Source: Pseudomonas defluvii
GTDB taxonomy: Bacteria; Pseudomonadota; Gammaproteobacteria; Pseudomonadales; Pseudomonadaceae
Direction: 5' to 3'
Assembly (NCBI RefSeq): GCF_001695625.1
Contig: NZ_MBPN01000023.1
Span: 1-57,555, forward strand
DNA length: 57,555 bases
Shown here: one piece after another, positions 10,486 to 20,371 of the stretch
Layout: each line of letters opens with the position of its first letter
Position numbering within the stretch: the stretch's first letter is position 1
The notes under the pieces: model-generated
Seen by the model: only the letters and a program-made list of their open reading frames with translations
Told to the model about the DNA's origin: nothing
The model's database searches: none
Made by a program: the position numbers and the translations under genes

Positions 10486-10908
10486 TCAACCCAGCTCGAC
10501 GATTTCATAGGCGTGAGTAATCTCGACACCCGCACGCCCCAGCATGATCGAAGCCGAGCAATACTTCTCGGCAGACAGCTCAACCGCACGTTTGACCTGA
10601 GCCTCTTTCAAACCACGGCCCTTGACCACAAAGCGCAGATGTATCTTGGTGAATACCTTGGGGTCTTCACTCGCACGCTCAGCCTCCAGGAACGCTTCAC
10701 AGCTTTCTACTGCCTGCCGCGACTTCTTCAAGATGCTGACCACATCGAAGTTGCTGCAACCGCCCAGACCCAGCAGCAGCATCTCCATCGGCCGAACGCC
10801 CAGATTACGCCCGCCACTCTCCGGCGGACCATCCATGACCACCACATGGCCACTGCCTGACTCGCCGAGAAACATGGCTTCGCCAGCCCACTGGATACGC
10901 GCCTTCAT
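10486..10908 (-). CDS. OsmC/Ohr-family protein
   Basis: Thiol-dependent peroxidase-fold protein of 140 residues. The two active-site cysteines of the family are seen in LGGCSNFDVV and in EKYCSASIML. The glycine-rich turn before the first cysteine and the RPMEMLLLGLGG helix fit the OsmC-like (YhfA) subgroup more than Ohr. It lies upstream of vfr in the opposite direction. Substrate is unknown; organic hydroperoxide reduction is a family inference. Confidence 0.85.
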   Translation of the reverse strand: MKARIQWAGEAMFLGESGSGHVVVMDGPPESGGRNLGVRPMEMLLLGLGGCSNFDVVSILKKSRQAVESCEAFLEAERASEDPKVFTKIHLRFVVKGRGLKEAQVKRAVELSAEKYCSASIMLGRAGVEITHAYEIVELG

Positions 10909-11096
10909 ACCTGGACTCCATTAAACATGAAAAAGGCTGCCAGCTTAGACCCTGCGGGCACGTCGGAAAAGCTAAGCGTTCAAGGAAATGTGCCGATACA
11001 GGAACACGCGTCTGATAAGCTGACGCCAAATCACTGGCGCAAAAGCCAGGCTACTTACAAAAGTGTCCACGCATCGCTTCTTTCCGGAATTCAGCC

Positions 11097-11741
11097 ATGG
11101 TTGCCTTGAACCTCCCAGCCAAGATCAAGAACATCGACAAGTTGCTTGCTCATTGTCAGCGTCGGCATTTCACCGCCAAGAGCAACATCATTTGCGCGGG
11201 CGACGAGGCTCATACCCTGTGGTACATCGTCAAGGGTTCGGTGACCATCCTGATCGAGGATGATGAAGGCCATGAGATGATCATCGCCTACCTCAACAGT
11301 GGCGACTTCTTTGGTGAACTTGGGCTCTTTGAACCCGAGGGCAAAGAACAGCAACGCAGTGCCTGGGTACGCGCCAAAAGCGAATGTGAAGTGGCCGAAA
11401 TCACCTATGAGAAATTTCGCGAGCTGGCCCGCCAGGACCCGGACATTCTCTACGCGCTCGGCAGCCAGATGGCACAACGCCTGCGTAACACGACTCGCAA
11501 GGTAGGCGACCTGGCCTTTTTCGACGTCACCGGACGCGTAGCCCGCTGCCTGCTGGAGCTATGCAAGCAACCCGACGCAATGACCCACCCGGACGGTATG
11601 CAGATCAAGATAACCCGCCAGGAAATCGGCCGGATCGTCGGATGCTCACGGGAGATGGTCGGCCGCGTGCTAAAGGATCTTGAAGAACGCAGCCTGGTTC
11701 AGGTCAAGGGCAAGACCATGGTGGTCTACGGTACCCGCTAG
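11097..11741 (+). CDS. vfr: cAMP receptor protein Vfr/Crp
   Basis: Global transcription regulator that binds cAMP. The cyclic-nucleotide domain (about residues 15-130) includes GELGLFEP and the arginine-serine pair of the phosphate-binding cassette (RSAW). The C-terminal winged helix (about 150-214) has the recognition helix in [22 protein letters not shown]. Length 214 equals Vfr of P. aeruginosa. The 188-base region to the divergent osmC-like gene should hold the promoters. It contains a short hairpin (CTGGC at 11034, GCCAG at 11045). Its 3' end overlaps the convergent ligase-like gene by 4 bases. Confidence 0.96.
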   Translation: MVALNLPAKIKNIDKLLAHCQRRHFTAKSNIICAGDEAHTLWYIVKGSVTILIEDDEGHEMIIAYLNSGDFFGELGLFEPEGKEQQRSAWVRAKSECEVAEITYEKFRELARQDPDILYALGSQMAQRLRNTTRKVGDLAFFDVTGRVARCLLELCKQPDAMTHPDGMQIKITRQEIGRIVGCSREMVGRVLKDLEERSLVQVKGKTMVVYGTR

Positions 11742-12442
11742 TCTTTCGCGATACCCGCAAGCACCGCGCCATAGGCCTGCGCCAACTGTGTAAACAGTGG
11801 GGCCTCGGGTACCACTTCGTGCAGGGCAATGTGGCTATCGGCCAGACAACGTTGCTCCAGCTCGCAACACTCATTGAACCGGTTCACTGCGGCGACCATC
11901 GTTTCGCGCTCGTTATCCAGCAGCAGTGCACCGTGCACCAGCACGACAGGCCGCTTGCCATTGAGCCCCTGACGCCAGCGCTGAGCCGTACCGACCAGTT
12001 TGCGACCATTAAGGTTGACGTTGTAACGACCATCGCAGAACGCCCCCTCGATCTCTCCGACCGAAGCAACCCCGCCCCACTCACGCAGGGCCTCGCACAA
12101 GGGTTGGCAAAGTCGCTCATAGGCGCTTTCGATCCGCCCATGATCACCCTCACTGCGCGGCGCAACATAGACCAGGGCAATGTTGATGACCGCTGGTGAT
12201 TGCGGTACAGGCTCGCCGCCAGTCTCTCGCAACAATATCGGCCAGCCGGCAATCGCCAGTTCCGCACAGGCCGCCTCGAAGCCCTCCAGGCGACTCATGC
12301 GCCGAGGCATGACCAAGGCCCGGTCAGTCGGGCGCCAGAACAACACACCATGGTCTTGCTCACCTCGACACACAGCGGCCAGCAAATCCTGCTCGGCACG
12401 CAGGCCAGCTTCAACGGTCACGGCAACAGGTTGATCGTTCAT
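11738..12442 (-). CDS. Lipoate-protein ligase-like protein
   Basis: Belongs to the biotin/lipoate ligase (BPL/LplA/LipB) fold. The conserved lysine that contacts acyl-AMP is present at residue 148 ([12 protein letters not shown]). However the usual Arg-Arg-x-Ser-Gly-Gly-Gly...His-Asp loop is reduced to [10 protein letters not shown] (72-81), lacking the paired arginine and histidine. With 234 residues it is shorter than classic LplA. It may transfer an acyl group to another target or be a divergent octanoyl transferase. It starts just downstream of the trpC terminator. The name is a family call, not a tested function. Confidence 0.65.
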   Translation of the reverse strand: MNDQPVAVTVEAGLRAEQDLLAAVCRGEQDHGVLFWRPTDRALVMPRRMSRLEGFEAACAELAIAGWPILLRETGGEPVPQSPAVINIALVYVAPRSEGDHGRIESAYERLCQPLCEALREWGGVASVGEIEGAFCDGRYNVNLNGRKLVGTAQRWRQGLNGKRPVVLVHGALLLDNERETMVAAVNRFNECCELEQRCLADSHIALHEVVPEAPLFTQLAQAYGAVLAGIAKD

Positions 12443-12460
12443 CGCATTAACCTTGTCGAT

Positions 12461-12485
12461 ACAAAAAAGCCGGCATCGCCGGCTT
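12461..12485 (-). terminator. Intrinsic terminator of trpGDC
   Basis: Arms AAGCCGGC (12467-12474) and GCCGGCTT (12478-12485) with a 3-base loop. Read on the minus strand they are followed by six T residues. It starts 10 bases past the trpC stop and lies upstream of the ligase-like gene. Confidence 0.88.
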
Positions 12486-12495
12486 CAGGGGTTGA

Positions 12496-13332
12496 TCAGT
12501 CCAGACCTGGAACCTGGTTCTGTGGCACACGCTCAGGAAAGAACAGACGCTGCAGTTCATAACCTGGATTGTCCGCGCGCATGAACGCTTCGCCGACCAG
12601 GAAGGAATACACCTCATTGACTTCCATCAGCTCGACGTCGGCACGGGTCAGAATGCCGCTTTCAGTAATTGCCAGACGATCACGCGGAATGCGTGGCAAC
12701 AGGTCGAGCGTCGTTTCCAGGCTCACCTCAAAGGTGTGCAGGTTACGGTTGTTGACACCAACCAGCGGGGTATCAAGGACGCTCAATGCCCGATCGAGCT
12801 CATCACCATCATGCACTTCGACCAATACATCGAGGCCGACACCTTTGGCAGTGGCCGCCAGCTCAGCCATCTTCACGTCGTCCAACGCGGAAACGATCAG
12901 CAGTACGCAGTCAGCACCCAGGGCTCGCGCTTCGACGATCTGGTAAGGATCGATCATGAAATCCTTGCGGATAACGGGCAAGGCACAAGCCGCTCGGGCC
13001 TGCTGCAAATACACATCAGCGCCCTGGAAGTAGTCGATGTCGGTCAGTACCGACAGGCAGGTTGCCCCACCCTTCTGGTAACTGACCGCGATGTCGGCCG
13101 GAACGAAGTGCTCGCGAATGACACCCTTGCTCGGCGAAGCTTTCTTGATTTCAGCAATAACCGCTGGCTGCTTGCGTGCCGCCTGCTCGATCAGCGCCTT
13201 GGCAAAACCACGAGGCGCATCGGCGCTGGCCGCCAGACGCTCAAGTTCGGCCAGGCTCACCCGGGCACTGCGCTCAGCGACTTCTTCGACCTTGCGCGCG
13301 AGGATTTTTTCCAGAACCGTCGGCACACTCAT
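12496..13332 (-). CDS. trpC: Indole-3-glycerol phosphate synthase
   Basis: Converts carboxyphenylamino-deoxyribulose phosphate into indole-3-glycerol phosphate in tryptophan synthesis. The TIM-barrel signature segments are visible: [15 protein letters not shown] (about residues 58-72), [23 protein letters not shown] and ESGI near the phosphate site. It is a stand-alone TrpC without a TrpF domain. Length 278 is normal. Its ATG overlaps the trpD stop by 4 bases, so translation is likely coupled. Confidence 0.97.
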   Translation of the reverse strand: MSVPTVLEKILARKVEEVAERSARVSLAELERLAASADAPRGFAKALIEQAARKQPAVIAEIKKASPSKGVIREHFVPADIAVSYQKGGATCLSVLTDIDYFQGADVYLQQARAACALPVIRKDFMIDPYQIVEARALGADCVLLIVSALDDVKMAELAATAKGVGLDVLVEVHDGDELDRALSVLDTPLVGVNNRNLHTFEVSLETTLDLLPRIPRDRLAITESGILTRADVELMEVNEVYSFLVGEAFMRADNPGYELQRLFFPERVPQNQVPGLD

Positions 13333-14378
13333 CCTTCATTCTCCTGCTTGAATACAGCGGTAAACGCACCCAGCTCCTCAAGTTTTTCGCGGGCAAGACC
13401 GGTGTGCAGCGCATCATGTGCCAACGCGACGCCCTCTTTGAGCGAAGAGGCGTGGTCTGCGGCGTACAGTGCTGCGCCCGCATTAAGCACGATCATTTCT
13501 GCAGCCTTCTGACCGTTTTCAGTCTTGCGTCGGCCCAAGGCATCGCGAATCAGCTCCAGCGAAGCCGCCGGGCTTTCAACCGACAGCCCATGCAGACTCT
13601 GGCTTTTCATGCCAAGGTCTTCAGGCTCGACCCAATACTCGGTAATCTGGTCGTTCTTCAATTCCGCCACAAAGGTCGGCGCGGCCAGGCTGAACTCGTC
13701 CAGACCGTCCTTTGAATGCACCACCAGTACATGTTTGCTGCCCAAGCGTTGCAGCACTTCGGCCAACGGCCGGCACAGCGCTTGACTAAACACACCGACC
13801 ACCTGGTGCTTCACGCCGGCAGGATTCGTCAGCGGGCCAATCATGTTGAACAGGGTGCGCAACCCCAGATCACGGCGAGGGCCGGCAGCGTGCTTCATTG
13901 CCCCATGGTGCGACTGGGCAAACATGAAGCCGATACCAACGCTGTCAATGCAACGAGCCACTTGAACCGGGGTCAGGTTCAGGTAGATACCGGCGGCCTC
14001 AAGCAGGTCGGCACTGCCACTCTTGCCCGAAACGGCACGGTTACCATGCTTGGCAACCGTGCAACCCGCCGCTGCCACCACAAATGACGAGGCAGTAGAG
14101 ACATTAAAGATGTTCGCGCCGTCGCCGCCGGTGCCGACGACATCGACAACACCGGCAAGGGTGTTGAGTTCAACTTTATCCGCCAGCTCACGCATCGCCG
14201 AGACGGCACCGACGATTTCGTCAATGCTCTCGCTCTTCATGCGCAGCCCCATCATGAAAGCGCCGATCTGCGCTTCGGTGCATTGGCCGGTCATGATCTG
14301 ACGCATGACGTCGCGCATTTCATCGGTGGAGAGGTCCAACTGACTGACGATACGGGCCAGCGCGCTCTTGATATCCAT
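13329..14378 (-). CDS. trpD: Anthranilate phosphoribosyltransferase
   Basis: Adds phosphoribose from PRPP to anthranilate. The substrate-binding glycine motif [15 protein letters not shown] (about residues 85-99) and [18 protein letters not shown] are intact, and [10 protein letters not shown] follows. Length 349 is usual. It is a free-standing TrpD, not fused to TrpG. It starts 9 bases after the trpG stop, within the trpGDC operon. Confidence 0.97.
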   Translation of the reverse strand: MDIKSALARIVSQLDLSTDEMRDVMRQIMTGQCTEAQIGAFMMGLRMKSESIDEIVGAVSAMRELADKVELNTLAGVVDVVGTGGDGANIFNVSTASSFVVAAAGCTVAKHGNRAVSGKSGSADLLEAAGIYLNLTPVQVARCIDSVGIGFMFAQSHHGAMKHAAGPRRDLGLRTLFNMIGPLTNPAGVKHQVVGVFSQALCRPLAEVLQRLGSKHVLVVHSKDGLDEFSLAAPTFVAELKNDQITEYWVEPEDLGMKSQSLHGLSVESPAASLELIRDALGRRKTENGQKAAEMIVLNAGAALYAADHASSLKEGVALAHDALHTGLAREKLEELGAFTAVFKQENEG

Positions 14379-14387
14379 GTTCGATCC

Positions 14388-14981
14388 TTAGCGGTGGCCG
14401 CCGCTCTGCTTGAGGAAGTTGGCGAACAGCTCGTGGCCCTGTTCAGTGAGGATCGACTCAGGGTGGAACTGCACCCCTTCGATGTTCAGCGTCTTGTGCC
14501 GCAGGCCCATGATTTCATCGACAGAACCATCTGCCAGCGCAGTCCAGGCGGTGACCTCAAGACACTCCGGCAAGGTTTCGCGCTTGACCACCAGCGAGTG
14601 GTAGCGGGTTACGGTGAGCGGATTGTTCAGGCCCGCAAATACGCCGAGGTCGCGGTGGAACACAGGGCTGGTTTTGCCGTGCATCACCTGACGGGCACGC
14701 ACCACGTCCCCGCCAAAGGCCTGGCCGATGGACTGGTGGCCCAGGCAGACACCGAGAATGGGCAGTTTCCCGGCAAAATACTTGATTGCCTCCAGCGACA
14801 CACCCGCTTCAGTTGGGGTGCAAGGGCCGGGGGAAACAACGATGCGTTCAGGCTTGAGCGCCTCGATCTGGGCGATGGTCAGTTCGTCATTGCGAATGAC
14901 CTTGACCTCTGCACCCAACTCGCCAAGGTACTGCACGACGTTGTAGGTGAAGGAGTCGTAGTTGTCGATCATCAGTAACAT
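14388..14981 (-). CDS. trpG: Anthranilate synthase glutamine amidotransferase subunit
   Basis: Class I glutamine amidotransferase that feeds ammonia to TrpE. The nucleophile cysteine lies in GVCLGHQ (about residue 79) and the His/Glu pair in VQFHPESIL. Length 197 fits the ATG at 14981 ([11 protein letters not shown]). The frame remains open 46 codons further, overlapping the trpE end, but that extension has no Trp codons and no likeness to TrpG. The 62-base gap to trpE contains a 5 bp hairpin (GAGTC 14996-15000, GACTC 15005-15009) just before the AGAGG ribosome site. Confidence 0.96.
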   Translation of the reverse strand: MLLMIDNYDSFTYNVVQYLGELGAEVKVIRNDELTIAQIEALKPERIVVSPGPCTPTEAGVSLEAIKYFAGKLPILGVCLGHQSIGQAFGGDVVRARQVMHGKTSPVFHRDLGVFAGLNNPLTVTRYHSLVVKRETLPECLEVTAWTALADGSVDEIMGLRHKTLNIEGVQFHPESILTEQGHELFANFLKQSGGHR

Positions 14982-15043
14982 CTGGTCAACCTCTTGAGTC
15001 TGCTGACTCTGAATACCTGTCTTGCGCCGAAAAGGCGCCATCT

Positions 15044-16525
15044 TCACTGGCGTGGCGTCTGCTCGGCCAAGGCTACGGCCCGGAACATCGCGCGGCGCTT
15101 GTTGATGGTTTCTTCCCACTCCAGCGCGGGCACCGAGTCGGCGACGATGCCGCCACCGGCCTGGACATGCAACTCGCCGTCCTTGATCACCGCCGTGCGG
15201 ATCGCGATGGCGGTATCCATGTTGCCGTTCCAGGCGAGGTAACCGACCGCACCGCCATACACGCCGCGCTTTACCGGCTCCAGCTCATCGATGATCTCCA
15301 TCGCACGGATCTTCGGCGCACCCGACAAGGTACCCGCCGGAAGAATCGCGCGTAGCGCATCCATGGCCGAAAGACCTTCCTTCAGTTGACCAGTAACGTT
15401 AGAGACAATATGCATCACATTGGAGTAGCGCTCGATCACCATTTTCTCGGTGACCTTGACCGAGCCGGTTTCGGATACCCGACCGGTGTCGTTACGCCCC
15501 AGATCAATCAGCATCAGGTGCTCGGCGATTTCCTTGTCATCGGACAGCAGGTCTTCTTCCAGGGCACGGTCGGCTTCTTCGGTTGCACCGCGTGGACGAG
15601 TACCGGCGATTGGACGTACGGTGACCAGGTTGTCCTCGACGCGCACCAGTACTTCCGGCGAACTGCCAACGACGTGGAAGTCGCCAAAGTTGAAGAAGTA
15701 CATGTACGGCGTCGGGTTGAAGCAGCGCAGCGCACGGTACAGGTCGATAGGCGCGGCACTGAAATCAATGGACATACGCTGCGACGGCACAACCTGCATG
15801 CAGTCGCCCGCCAGGATGTACTCCTTGATGGTATCGACAGCACGCTCGTAGTCGTCCTGCGTGAAACTGGAGCGGAATGCGGGCTCGGCAGCCTGCAACC
15901 CCTTGAAATCCAGGCCACGGCGCGGCGTGATCGGCTGACGCAGTTGCTCGAGTAATTGCTCGAGGCGCGCCTGACCTTCTTCGTAGGCGTTTTCCTGCGC
16001 CGGGTCGACCAGCACGATTGCATGGATCTTGCTGGCCAGGTTGTCGAACACCACGACGGCATCAGAAACCATCAGCAAAATATCCGGCACACCCAACGGG
16101 TCTGGATTCGGGCATTTGCCCAGGCGCTTTTCCACATAGCGCACGCAGTCATAGCCAAAGTACCCCACCAGACCGCCGTCGAAACGCGGCAGACCAGCGA
16201 TCGTTGGCACCTTGTAGCGATCTTTGAAGGCCTCGACGAATGCCAACGGATCGTCGACATCATGCTGCTCGACTTCTACACCGTCATGGCTGATGCGAAC
16301 CTGATAGTCATGCACACGCAACACCGTGCGGCACGGCAAGCCAATGATGGAATAACGCCCCCATTTTTCCCCGCCCTGCACGGATTCGAGCAGGTAGGAG
16401 TTGGGCTGGTCGGCCAGCTTCAGGTAAATGGACAGCGGCGTATCGAAGTCGGCCAGGGTTTCGCAGGCAAGCGGAATGCGGTTGTAGCCGGCTGCGGCCA
16501 GGCGCAGGAATTCTTCGCGGGTCAT
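15044..16525 (-). CDS. trpE: Anthranilate synthase component I
   Basis: Chorismate-utilising catalytic subunit that, with TrpG, makes anthranilate. The N-terminal part carries the tryptophan-feedback region ([15 protein letters not shown], about residues 40-54). The C-terminal chorismate-binding domain contains [21 protein letters not shown] and GTLSGAPK. Length 493 equals the Pseudomonas enzyme with a start at the ATG at 16525; the longer frame to 16564 is not supported. Upstream lies a Trp-rich reading frame that may act as an attenuation leader. Confidence 0.97.
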   Translation of the reverse strand: MTREEFLRLAAAGYNRIPLACETLADFDTPLSIYLKLADQPNSYLLESVQGGEKWGRYSIIGLPCRTVLRVHDYQVRISHDGVEVEQHDVDDPLAFVEAFKDRYKVPTIAGLPRFDGGLVGYFGYDCVRYVEKRLGKCPNPDPLGVPDILLMVSDAVVVFDNLASKIHAIVLVDPAQENAYEEGQARLEQLLEQLRQPITPRRGLDFKGLQAAEPAFRSSFTQDDYERAVDTIKEYILAGDCMQVVPSQRMSIDFSAAPIDLYRALRCFNPTPYMYFFNFGDFHVVGSSPEVLVRVEDNLVTVRPIAGTRPRGATEEADRALEEDLLSDDKEIAEHLMLIDLGRNDTGRVSETGSVKVTEKMVIERYSNVMHIVSNVTGQLKEGLSAMDALRAILPAGTLSGAPKIRAMEIIDELEPVKRGVYGGAVGYLAWNGNMDTAIAIRTAVIKDGELHVQAGGGIVADSVPALEWEETINKRRAMFRAVALAEQTPRQ

Positions 16526-16594
16526 GATAGCCTCGTGGCAAGGAGCTATGGGTCGGGCAAGCAAACGTGCCGGGCCAAGCCGGCTAGATAGAAG

Positions 16595-16639
16595 TCAGGC
16601 GCGCCAACGCCAACGGGCCAGTGCCTTGATGACTTTCAT
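16595..16639 (-). CDS. Candidate trp leader peptide nested in frame in the gph 3' end
   Basis: A 14-residue frame, [14 protein letters not shown], ends with two Trp codons (16604-16606 and 16610-16612) separated by one Arg codon. It lies 69 bases upstream of trpE. A third Trp codon sits just before its ATG, so a start at an upstream GTG would give three. It is in the same frame as gph and shares its stop codon. Downstream GCCGG and CCGGC arms can pair, but no T-tract follows. No strong ribosome site is seen before the ATG. Attenuation control of trpE has been described in P. putida; whether this is that leader is my inference. Confidence 0.45.
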   Translation of the reverse strand: MKVIKALARWRWRA

Positions 16640-17410
16640 CCAGAGTTTGCAGGTGACCACCACGATGGAATCTCTATCAGGGGGGGATTGAACGTCCGAC
16701 ATTAGCTCAGTGTCTGCTTCTAAGCAACCAGGCAAGAGTGCACGAAGGTCATCAATCACCAATGTGGGTGACTCCTCGGCTATCGGACGACCATGGTTAT
16801 AGCCATAGCTGAGTGCAACACACTTGACGCCAGCAGCCTTCGCCGCCAGCACATCGCTGCGCGAATCACCGACAAACAGCGCGTTTTCTGGCGGCACATT
16901 CGCCATTTTCATAACGAACATCAGCGCTGCCGGGTCTGGCTTCTGCTGCGGCAAGGTATCGCCGCCGATGATCCAGCGAAAATAACGGCCGATTTTCATC
17001 TGGTCCAGTAACGGGCCAACAAAGCGTTCAGGCTTGTTGGTGATCAGAGCCATTTCCACGCCCTGCTTGCGCAACCAACGCAGCGTATCCTTCACGCCAG
17101 GGTAAACCGCCGACAGCGCATGGTTTTCAGCATAGGCCTGCATGAAAATCTCCAGGCCCTTCTCCGCCTCGTCTTCATCGACGGCGGAGTGATCCAGGCC
17201 ACCGGCCAAGGCGCGGCGTACCAGTACCGCAGCGCCGTTACCGACCCATTGGCGTACAGCCTCAAGGCCAACCGGACGACGGCCCATTTCGAGCAGCATC
17301 TGGTCCACAGCGACCGCCAGGTCCGGTACGGAGTCGATCAGCGTGCCATCCAGATCGAACATTACCAGCCTGGGAAGGCTGCCCGGGAACAGCTGCTCGA
17401 AACCACTCAT
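16595..17410 (-). CDS. gph: Phosphoglycolate phosphatase (HAD family)
   Basis: Removes phosphate from 2-phosphoglycolate, a by-product of DNA damage repair and other oxidations. HAD motifs are clear: [10 protein letters not shown] (about residues 19-28), the TNKP motif (about 124-127) and the [14 protein letters not shown] motif IV (about 181-194). The catalytic domain appears to end near residue 230. The last 40 or so residues look like an appended tail that is basic and Trp-rich. That tail overlaps the candidate trp leader. The ATG overlaps the rpe stop by 4 bases. Confidence 0.93.
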   Translation of the reverse strand: MSGFEQLFPGSLPRLVMFDLDGTLIDSVPDLAVAVDQMLLEMGRRPVGLEAVRQWVGNGAAVLVRRALAGGLDHSAVDEDEAEKGLEIFMQAYAENHALSAVYPGVKDTLRWLRKQGVEMALITNKPERFVGPLLDQMKIGRYFRWIIGGDTLPQQKPDPAALMFVMKMANVPPENALFVGDSRSDVLAAKAAGVKCVALSYGYNHGRPIAEESPTLVIDDLRALLPGCLEADTELMSDVQSPPDRDSIVVVTCKLWMKVIKALARWRWRA

Positions 17411-18081
17411 GGCCGTGCCAAAGCCAGTTCAGCATGCATTTTGGCGATGACTTCGCGGTAGTCCGGCGCATTGAAGATCGCAGAGCCCGCAACAAAGGTG
17501 TCAGCGCCAGCAGCAGCGATCTCGCGGATGTTGTTGACGTTGACGCCGCCATCGATTTCCAGACGGATATCGCGACCACTGGCCTGGATCAGCGCGCGAG
17601 CCTCACGCAGCTTGTCGAGGGTGCCGGGAATGAACTTCTGCCCACCAAAGCCTGGGTTAACGCTCATCAACAGGACCATGTCGACCTTGTCCATGACGTA
17701 CTTCAAGGCATCGAGCGATGTTGCCGGGTTGAACACCAGGCCCGCCTTGCAGCCACCATCACGGATCAGTTGCAGCGAGCGGTCGATGTGCTGGGAAGCT
17801 TCTGGGTGGAAAGTGATGTACGTCGCACCGGCTTCAATGAAATCGCCAATGATGCGATCTACCGGGCTGACCATCAGGTGCACGTCGATCGGCGCGGTGA
17901 CGCCATACTTGCGCAGCGCACTGCAGACCATCGGGCCGATAGTCAGGTTGGGGACGTAGTGGTTATCCATGACATCGAAGTGAACGATGTCGGCTCCGGC
18001 CTCCAGCACATTGTCGACTTCCTCGCCCAGGCGAGCGAAATCGGCAGAGAGAATGGAGGGGGCAATAGCGTAGGGCTGCAT
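17407..18081 (-). CDS. rpe: Ribulose-phosphate 3-epimerase
   Basis: Interconverts ribulose-5-phosphate and xylulose-5-phosphate. TIM-barrel motifs include [10 protein letters not shown] (residues 6-15), [16 protein letters not shown] with a metal-binding His/Asp, [17 protein letters not shown] and the phosphate-binding DGGVN. Length 224 is typical. It heads the rpe-gph-trpE stretch. A TACAAT -10-like box on the minus strand (18117-18122) lies about 36 bases upstream. Confidence 0.97.
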   Translation of the reverse strand: MQPYAIAPSILSADFARLGEEVDNVLEAGADIVHFDVMDNHYVPNLTIGPMVCSALRKYGVTAPIDVHLMVSPVDRIIGDFIEAGATYITFHPEASQHIDRSLQLIRDGGCKAGLVFNPATSLDALKYVMDKVDMVLLMSVNPGFGGQKFIPGTLDKLREARALIQASGRDIRLEIDGGVNVNNIREIAAAGADTFVAGSAIFNAPDYREVIAKMHAELALARP

Positions 18082-18184
18082 GGCGCACCTGTAGGGCAGA
18101 AATCACGGTGGTGCGCATTGTAGCTCAAGCGACCGGCCAAGGGCTGACCGGTATCAATCACAGCGACAAACAGGTACCAAGGCG

Positions 18185-18215
18185 TGCCCCCCAGGTTTTG
18201 CACCTGAGGGGCACA
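18185..18215 (-). terminator. Hairpin at the end of the agt operon
   Basis: Arms GTGCCCC (18185-18191) and GGGGCAC (18209-18215) extend through a mismatch into CAGG and CCTG, giving an 11-pair stem. It starts 4 bases past the agtD stop. No T-tract follows on the minus strand, so it may protect the 3' end rather than terminate by itself. Confidence 0.5.
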
Positions 18216-18219
18216 GGCA

Positions 18220-19047
18220 TCAAGCCGGCTGCTGGGTGCGCAGTTTTTCGCTACGCCCACGCAACCATTCCAGGGTCAGCAGCAGGAGCACCGAGAATGC
18301 AATCAGCAAGGTCGCGGCCGCCGCAATGGTCGGGCTCAGGTTCTCACGGATACCGCTGAACATTTGCCGTGGCAAGGTCGCCTGCTGCGGGCCAGCAAGG
18401 AACAGGGTGACCACCACTTCGTCGAACGAGGTCGCAAAGGCGAACAAGGCTCCGGAAATGACGCCAGGTGCAATCAATGGCAGGGTCACACGGCGGAACG
18501 CTGTCAATGGCGATGCACCCAGGCTGGCCGCTGCACGCACCAGGTTATGGTTGAAGCCCTGCAGGGTTGCCGAAACCGTGATGATCACAAACGGCACACC
18601 CAGCACGGCATGCACCAGGATCAGCGAAATGAAGCTGTTTCCCATGCCCAGCGGTGCGAAGAACAGGTAGCTGGCCACACCGATGATCACCACCGGCACC
18701 ACCATCGGCGAAATCACCAATGCCATCACCAGCGATTTACCAGGGAAGTCGCCACGGGTCAGGCCAATCGAGGCCAACGTACCGAAGACCATTGCCAGCA
18801 CCATGGCCGCTGGCGCAACGATGATGCTGTTCTTCAGTGCGCGCATCCACTCCGCCGAAGCGAAGAAGTCCTGATACCAGTGCAGCGAGAAGCCCTGCAG
18901 CGGGTAGACCAGAAAACTGCCCGAGTTGAATGACAGTGGAATGATGACCAGCACCGGCAACACCAGGAACAGCAGGATCAGCCCGCAGAGGATACGCAAG
19001 CTGTAGAACCAGACCCGCTCGATAGGCGACATGTAAGGACTCAACAT
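18220..19047 (-). CDS. agtD: ABC importer permease, PotC-like (AgtD)
   Basis: Inner-membrane permease with about six hydrophobic helices (first near residues 12-35). The cytoplasmic EAA-type loop that docks on the ATPase is AAASLGASPLTAFRRVTLPL (about 178-197). It belongs to the spermidine/putrescine-type importer class. The GAGGAG site precedes the ATG, and the gene starts 11 bases after agtC. The name follows the P. aeruginosa agtABCD operon for 4-aminobutyrate and 5-aminovalerate uptake, which has the same order beside the agtSR regulators. Substrate is therefore inferred; a polyamine is the main alternative. Confidence 0.8.
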   Translation of the reverse strand: MLSPYMSPIERVWFYSLRILCGLILLFLVLPVLVIIPLSFNSGSFLVYPLQGFSLHWYQDFFASAEWMRALKNSIIVAPAAMVLAMVFGTLASIGLTRGDFPGKSLVMALVISPMVVPVVIIGVASYLFFAPLGMGNSFISLILVHAVLGVPFVIITVSATLQGFNHNLVRAAASLGASPLTAFRRVTLPLIAPGVISGALFAFATSFDEVVVTLFLAGPQQATLPRQMFSGIRENLSPTIAAAATLLIAFSVLLLLTLEWLRGRSEKLRTQQPA

Positions 19048-19058
19048 GGAAAGGCTCC

Positions 19059-20306
19059 TCAGCTCAGACGACGGCGGCTTGAACCGACCAGCCAGCTATA
19101 GATCAAGTACAACAGCACGGTGGCAAGCAACAGCAAACCGCCCAGCGCCGTGGCCATACCCCAGTTGATACTGGTGTTGGTGTAGAAGGCGACGAAGTAG
19201 CTGACCATCTGGTCGTTCGGGCTACCCAGCAACGCCGGGGTGATGTAGTAACCGATCGCCAGGATGAACACCAACAGGCAGCCTGCGCCAACGCCCGCAT
19301 AGGTTTGTGGGAAGTACACCCGCCAGAAGCTGGCGAAAGGATGGCAACCCAGCGAGATGGCTGCACGCATGTAAGTCGGCGAAATGCCCTTCATCACGCT
19401 GTAAATCGGCAGGATCATGAACGGCAGCAGGATATGCACCATGGAGATGTACACACCGGTCCGGTTGAACACCAACTCCAGTGGTTTGTCGATGATGCCG
19501 ATCGCCATCAGTGCGCTGTTGATCAAACCACCAGACTGCAACAGCACGATCCAGGCGGCAACACGCACCAGGATCGAGGTCCAGAACGGCAACAGCACCA
19601 GGATCATCAGCAGGTTGCTCTGGCGGGTTGGCAGGTTGGCAAGCAGATACGCCAACGGATAGGCCAACAGCAGACAGATGCCAGTGATGACGAAGCCCAT
19701 CCACAGGGTACGGGCGAAAATGTCCAGGTAGATCGCCTGGTCAGGGGTAGCCGGGGCCAGCTCGCCCAGATCGTCGATACGATGGTCCAGGGAAGCCAAC
19801 AGGTAGAACGGGGTGATACTACTGGTGTTACGGCGAATCGCCTGCCAGTAGGCGGGGTCGCCCCAACGCTCGTCCAACTCCTGCAGCGCTTCTTTATAAG
19901 AAGCCGGCTCGGCCTTGAACGGAAGGGCACGGGCAGTCTTGGCCAACAGGCTACGGTAGCCAGCCAGCTCCATGTTCAAACGCTTGGACAGGTCGCCCAA
20001 GGTCTGGTTCTTGCGCGATTCGGCGAGATCGTCGGCCAATGCCTTGTACACCGGCTCGGCCGGCAGGCTCTTGCCATCCCACTCGCTGACCGCAACGACG
20101 GTACGCGGCAAGCCGCTGACCACCTCAGGGTTACCGACACTCTTGTACAACAGCGCAGCGATAGGCACCAGAAACACCAGCAGCAGAAACACTGCCAGAG
20201 GTGCGATCAATGCCTGCGCCTTCCAGCGGTTGACCCGCTCGGCATGCGCCAGGCGACGCTTGAGGGAAGGACCGGTGCCTTCGTTCAGGGGCACTGCGAT
20301 GGCCAT
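19059..20306 (-). CDS. agtC: ABC importer permease, PotB-like with large periplasmic loop (AgtC)
   Basis: 415-residue inner-membrane permease. The first helix is at about 33-55. A long hydrophilic periplasmic loop of about 135 residues follows (about 60-195), then five more helices. The EAA-type loop is RAAISLGCHPFASFWRVYFP. The extra loop makes it longer than classic PotB, a feature of this importer subgroup. It is separated from agtB by 65 bases that contain a strong hairpin, which may lower permease expression relative to the binding protein. Confidence 0.8.
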   Translation of the reverse strand: MAIAVPLNEGTGPSLKRRLAHAERVNRWKAQALIAPLAVFLLLVFLVPIAALLYKSVGNPEVVSGLPRTVVAVSEWDGKSLPAEPVYKALADDLAESRKNQTLGDLSKRLNMELAGYRSLLAKTARALPFKAEPASYKEALQELDERWGDPAYWQAIRRNTSSITPFYLLASLDHRIDDLGELAPATPDQAIYLDIFARTLWMGFVITGICLLLAYPLAYLLANLPTRQSNLLMILVLLPFWTSILVRVAAWIVLLQSGGLINSALMAIGIIDKPLELVFNRTGVYISMVHILLPFMILPIYSVMKGISPTYMRAAISLGCHPFASFWRVYFPQTYAGVGAGCLLVFILAIGYYITPALLGSPNDQMVSYFVAFYTNTSINWGMATALGGLLLLATVLLYLIYSWLVGSSRRRLS

Positions 20307-20329
20307 AGCGAACTCCGAAAAACTTGATC

Positions 20330-20360
20330 AAAAGGCGCGTCACCGGAAGGGTGACGCGCC
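20330..20360 (-). terminator. Attenuator-like hairpin between agtB and agtC
   Basis: A perfect 11 bp stem, arms GGCGCGTCACC (20334-20344) and GGTGACGCGCC (20350-20360), has a 5-base loop. On the minus strand it is followed by four T residues and then TTGATCAAG-type sequence. It begins 11 bases after the agtB stop. It is probably a partial terminator or mRNA stabiliser that keeps the binding protein more abundant than the permeases. Confidence 0.75.
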
Positions 20361-20371
20361 ATCAGCACGGC

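Noticed and set aside
14982..15119. Upstream frame of trpG as a Trp leader peptide
   Set aside because: The in-frame segment before the trpG ATG contains no Trp codons and mostly overlaps trpE. The short hairpin there lacks a T-tract.
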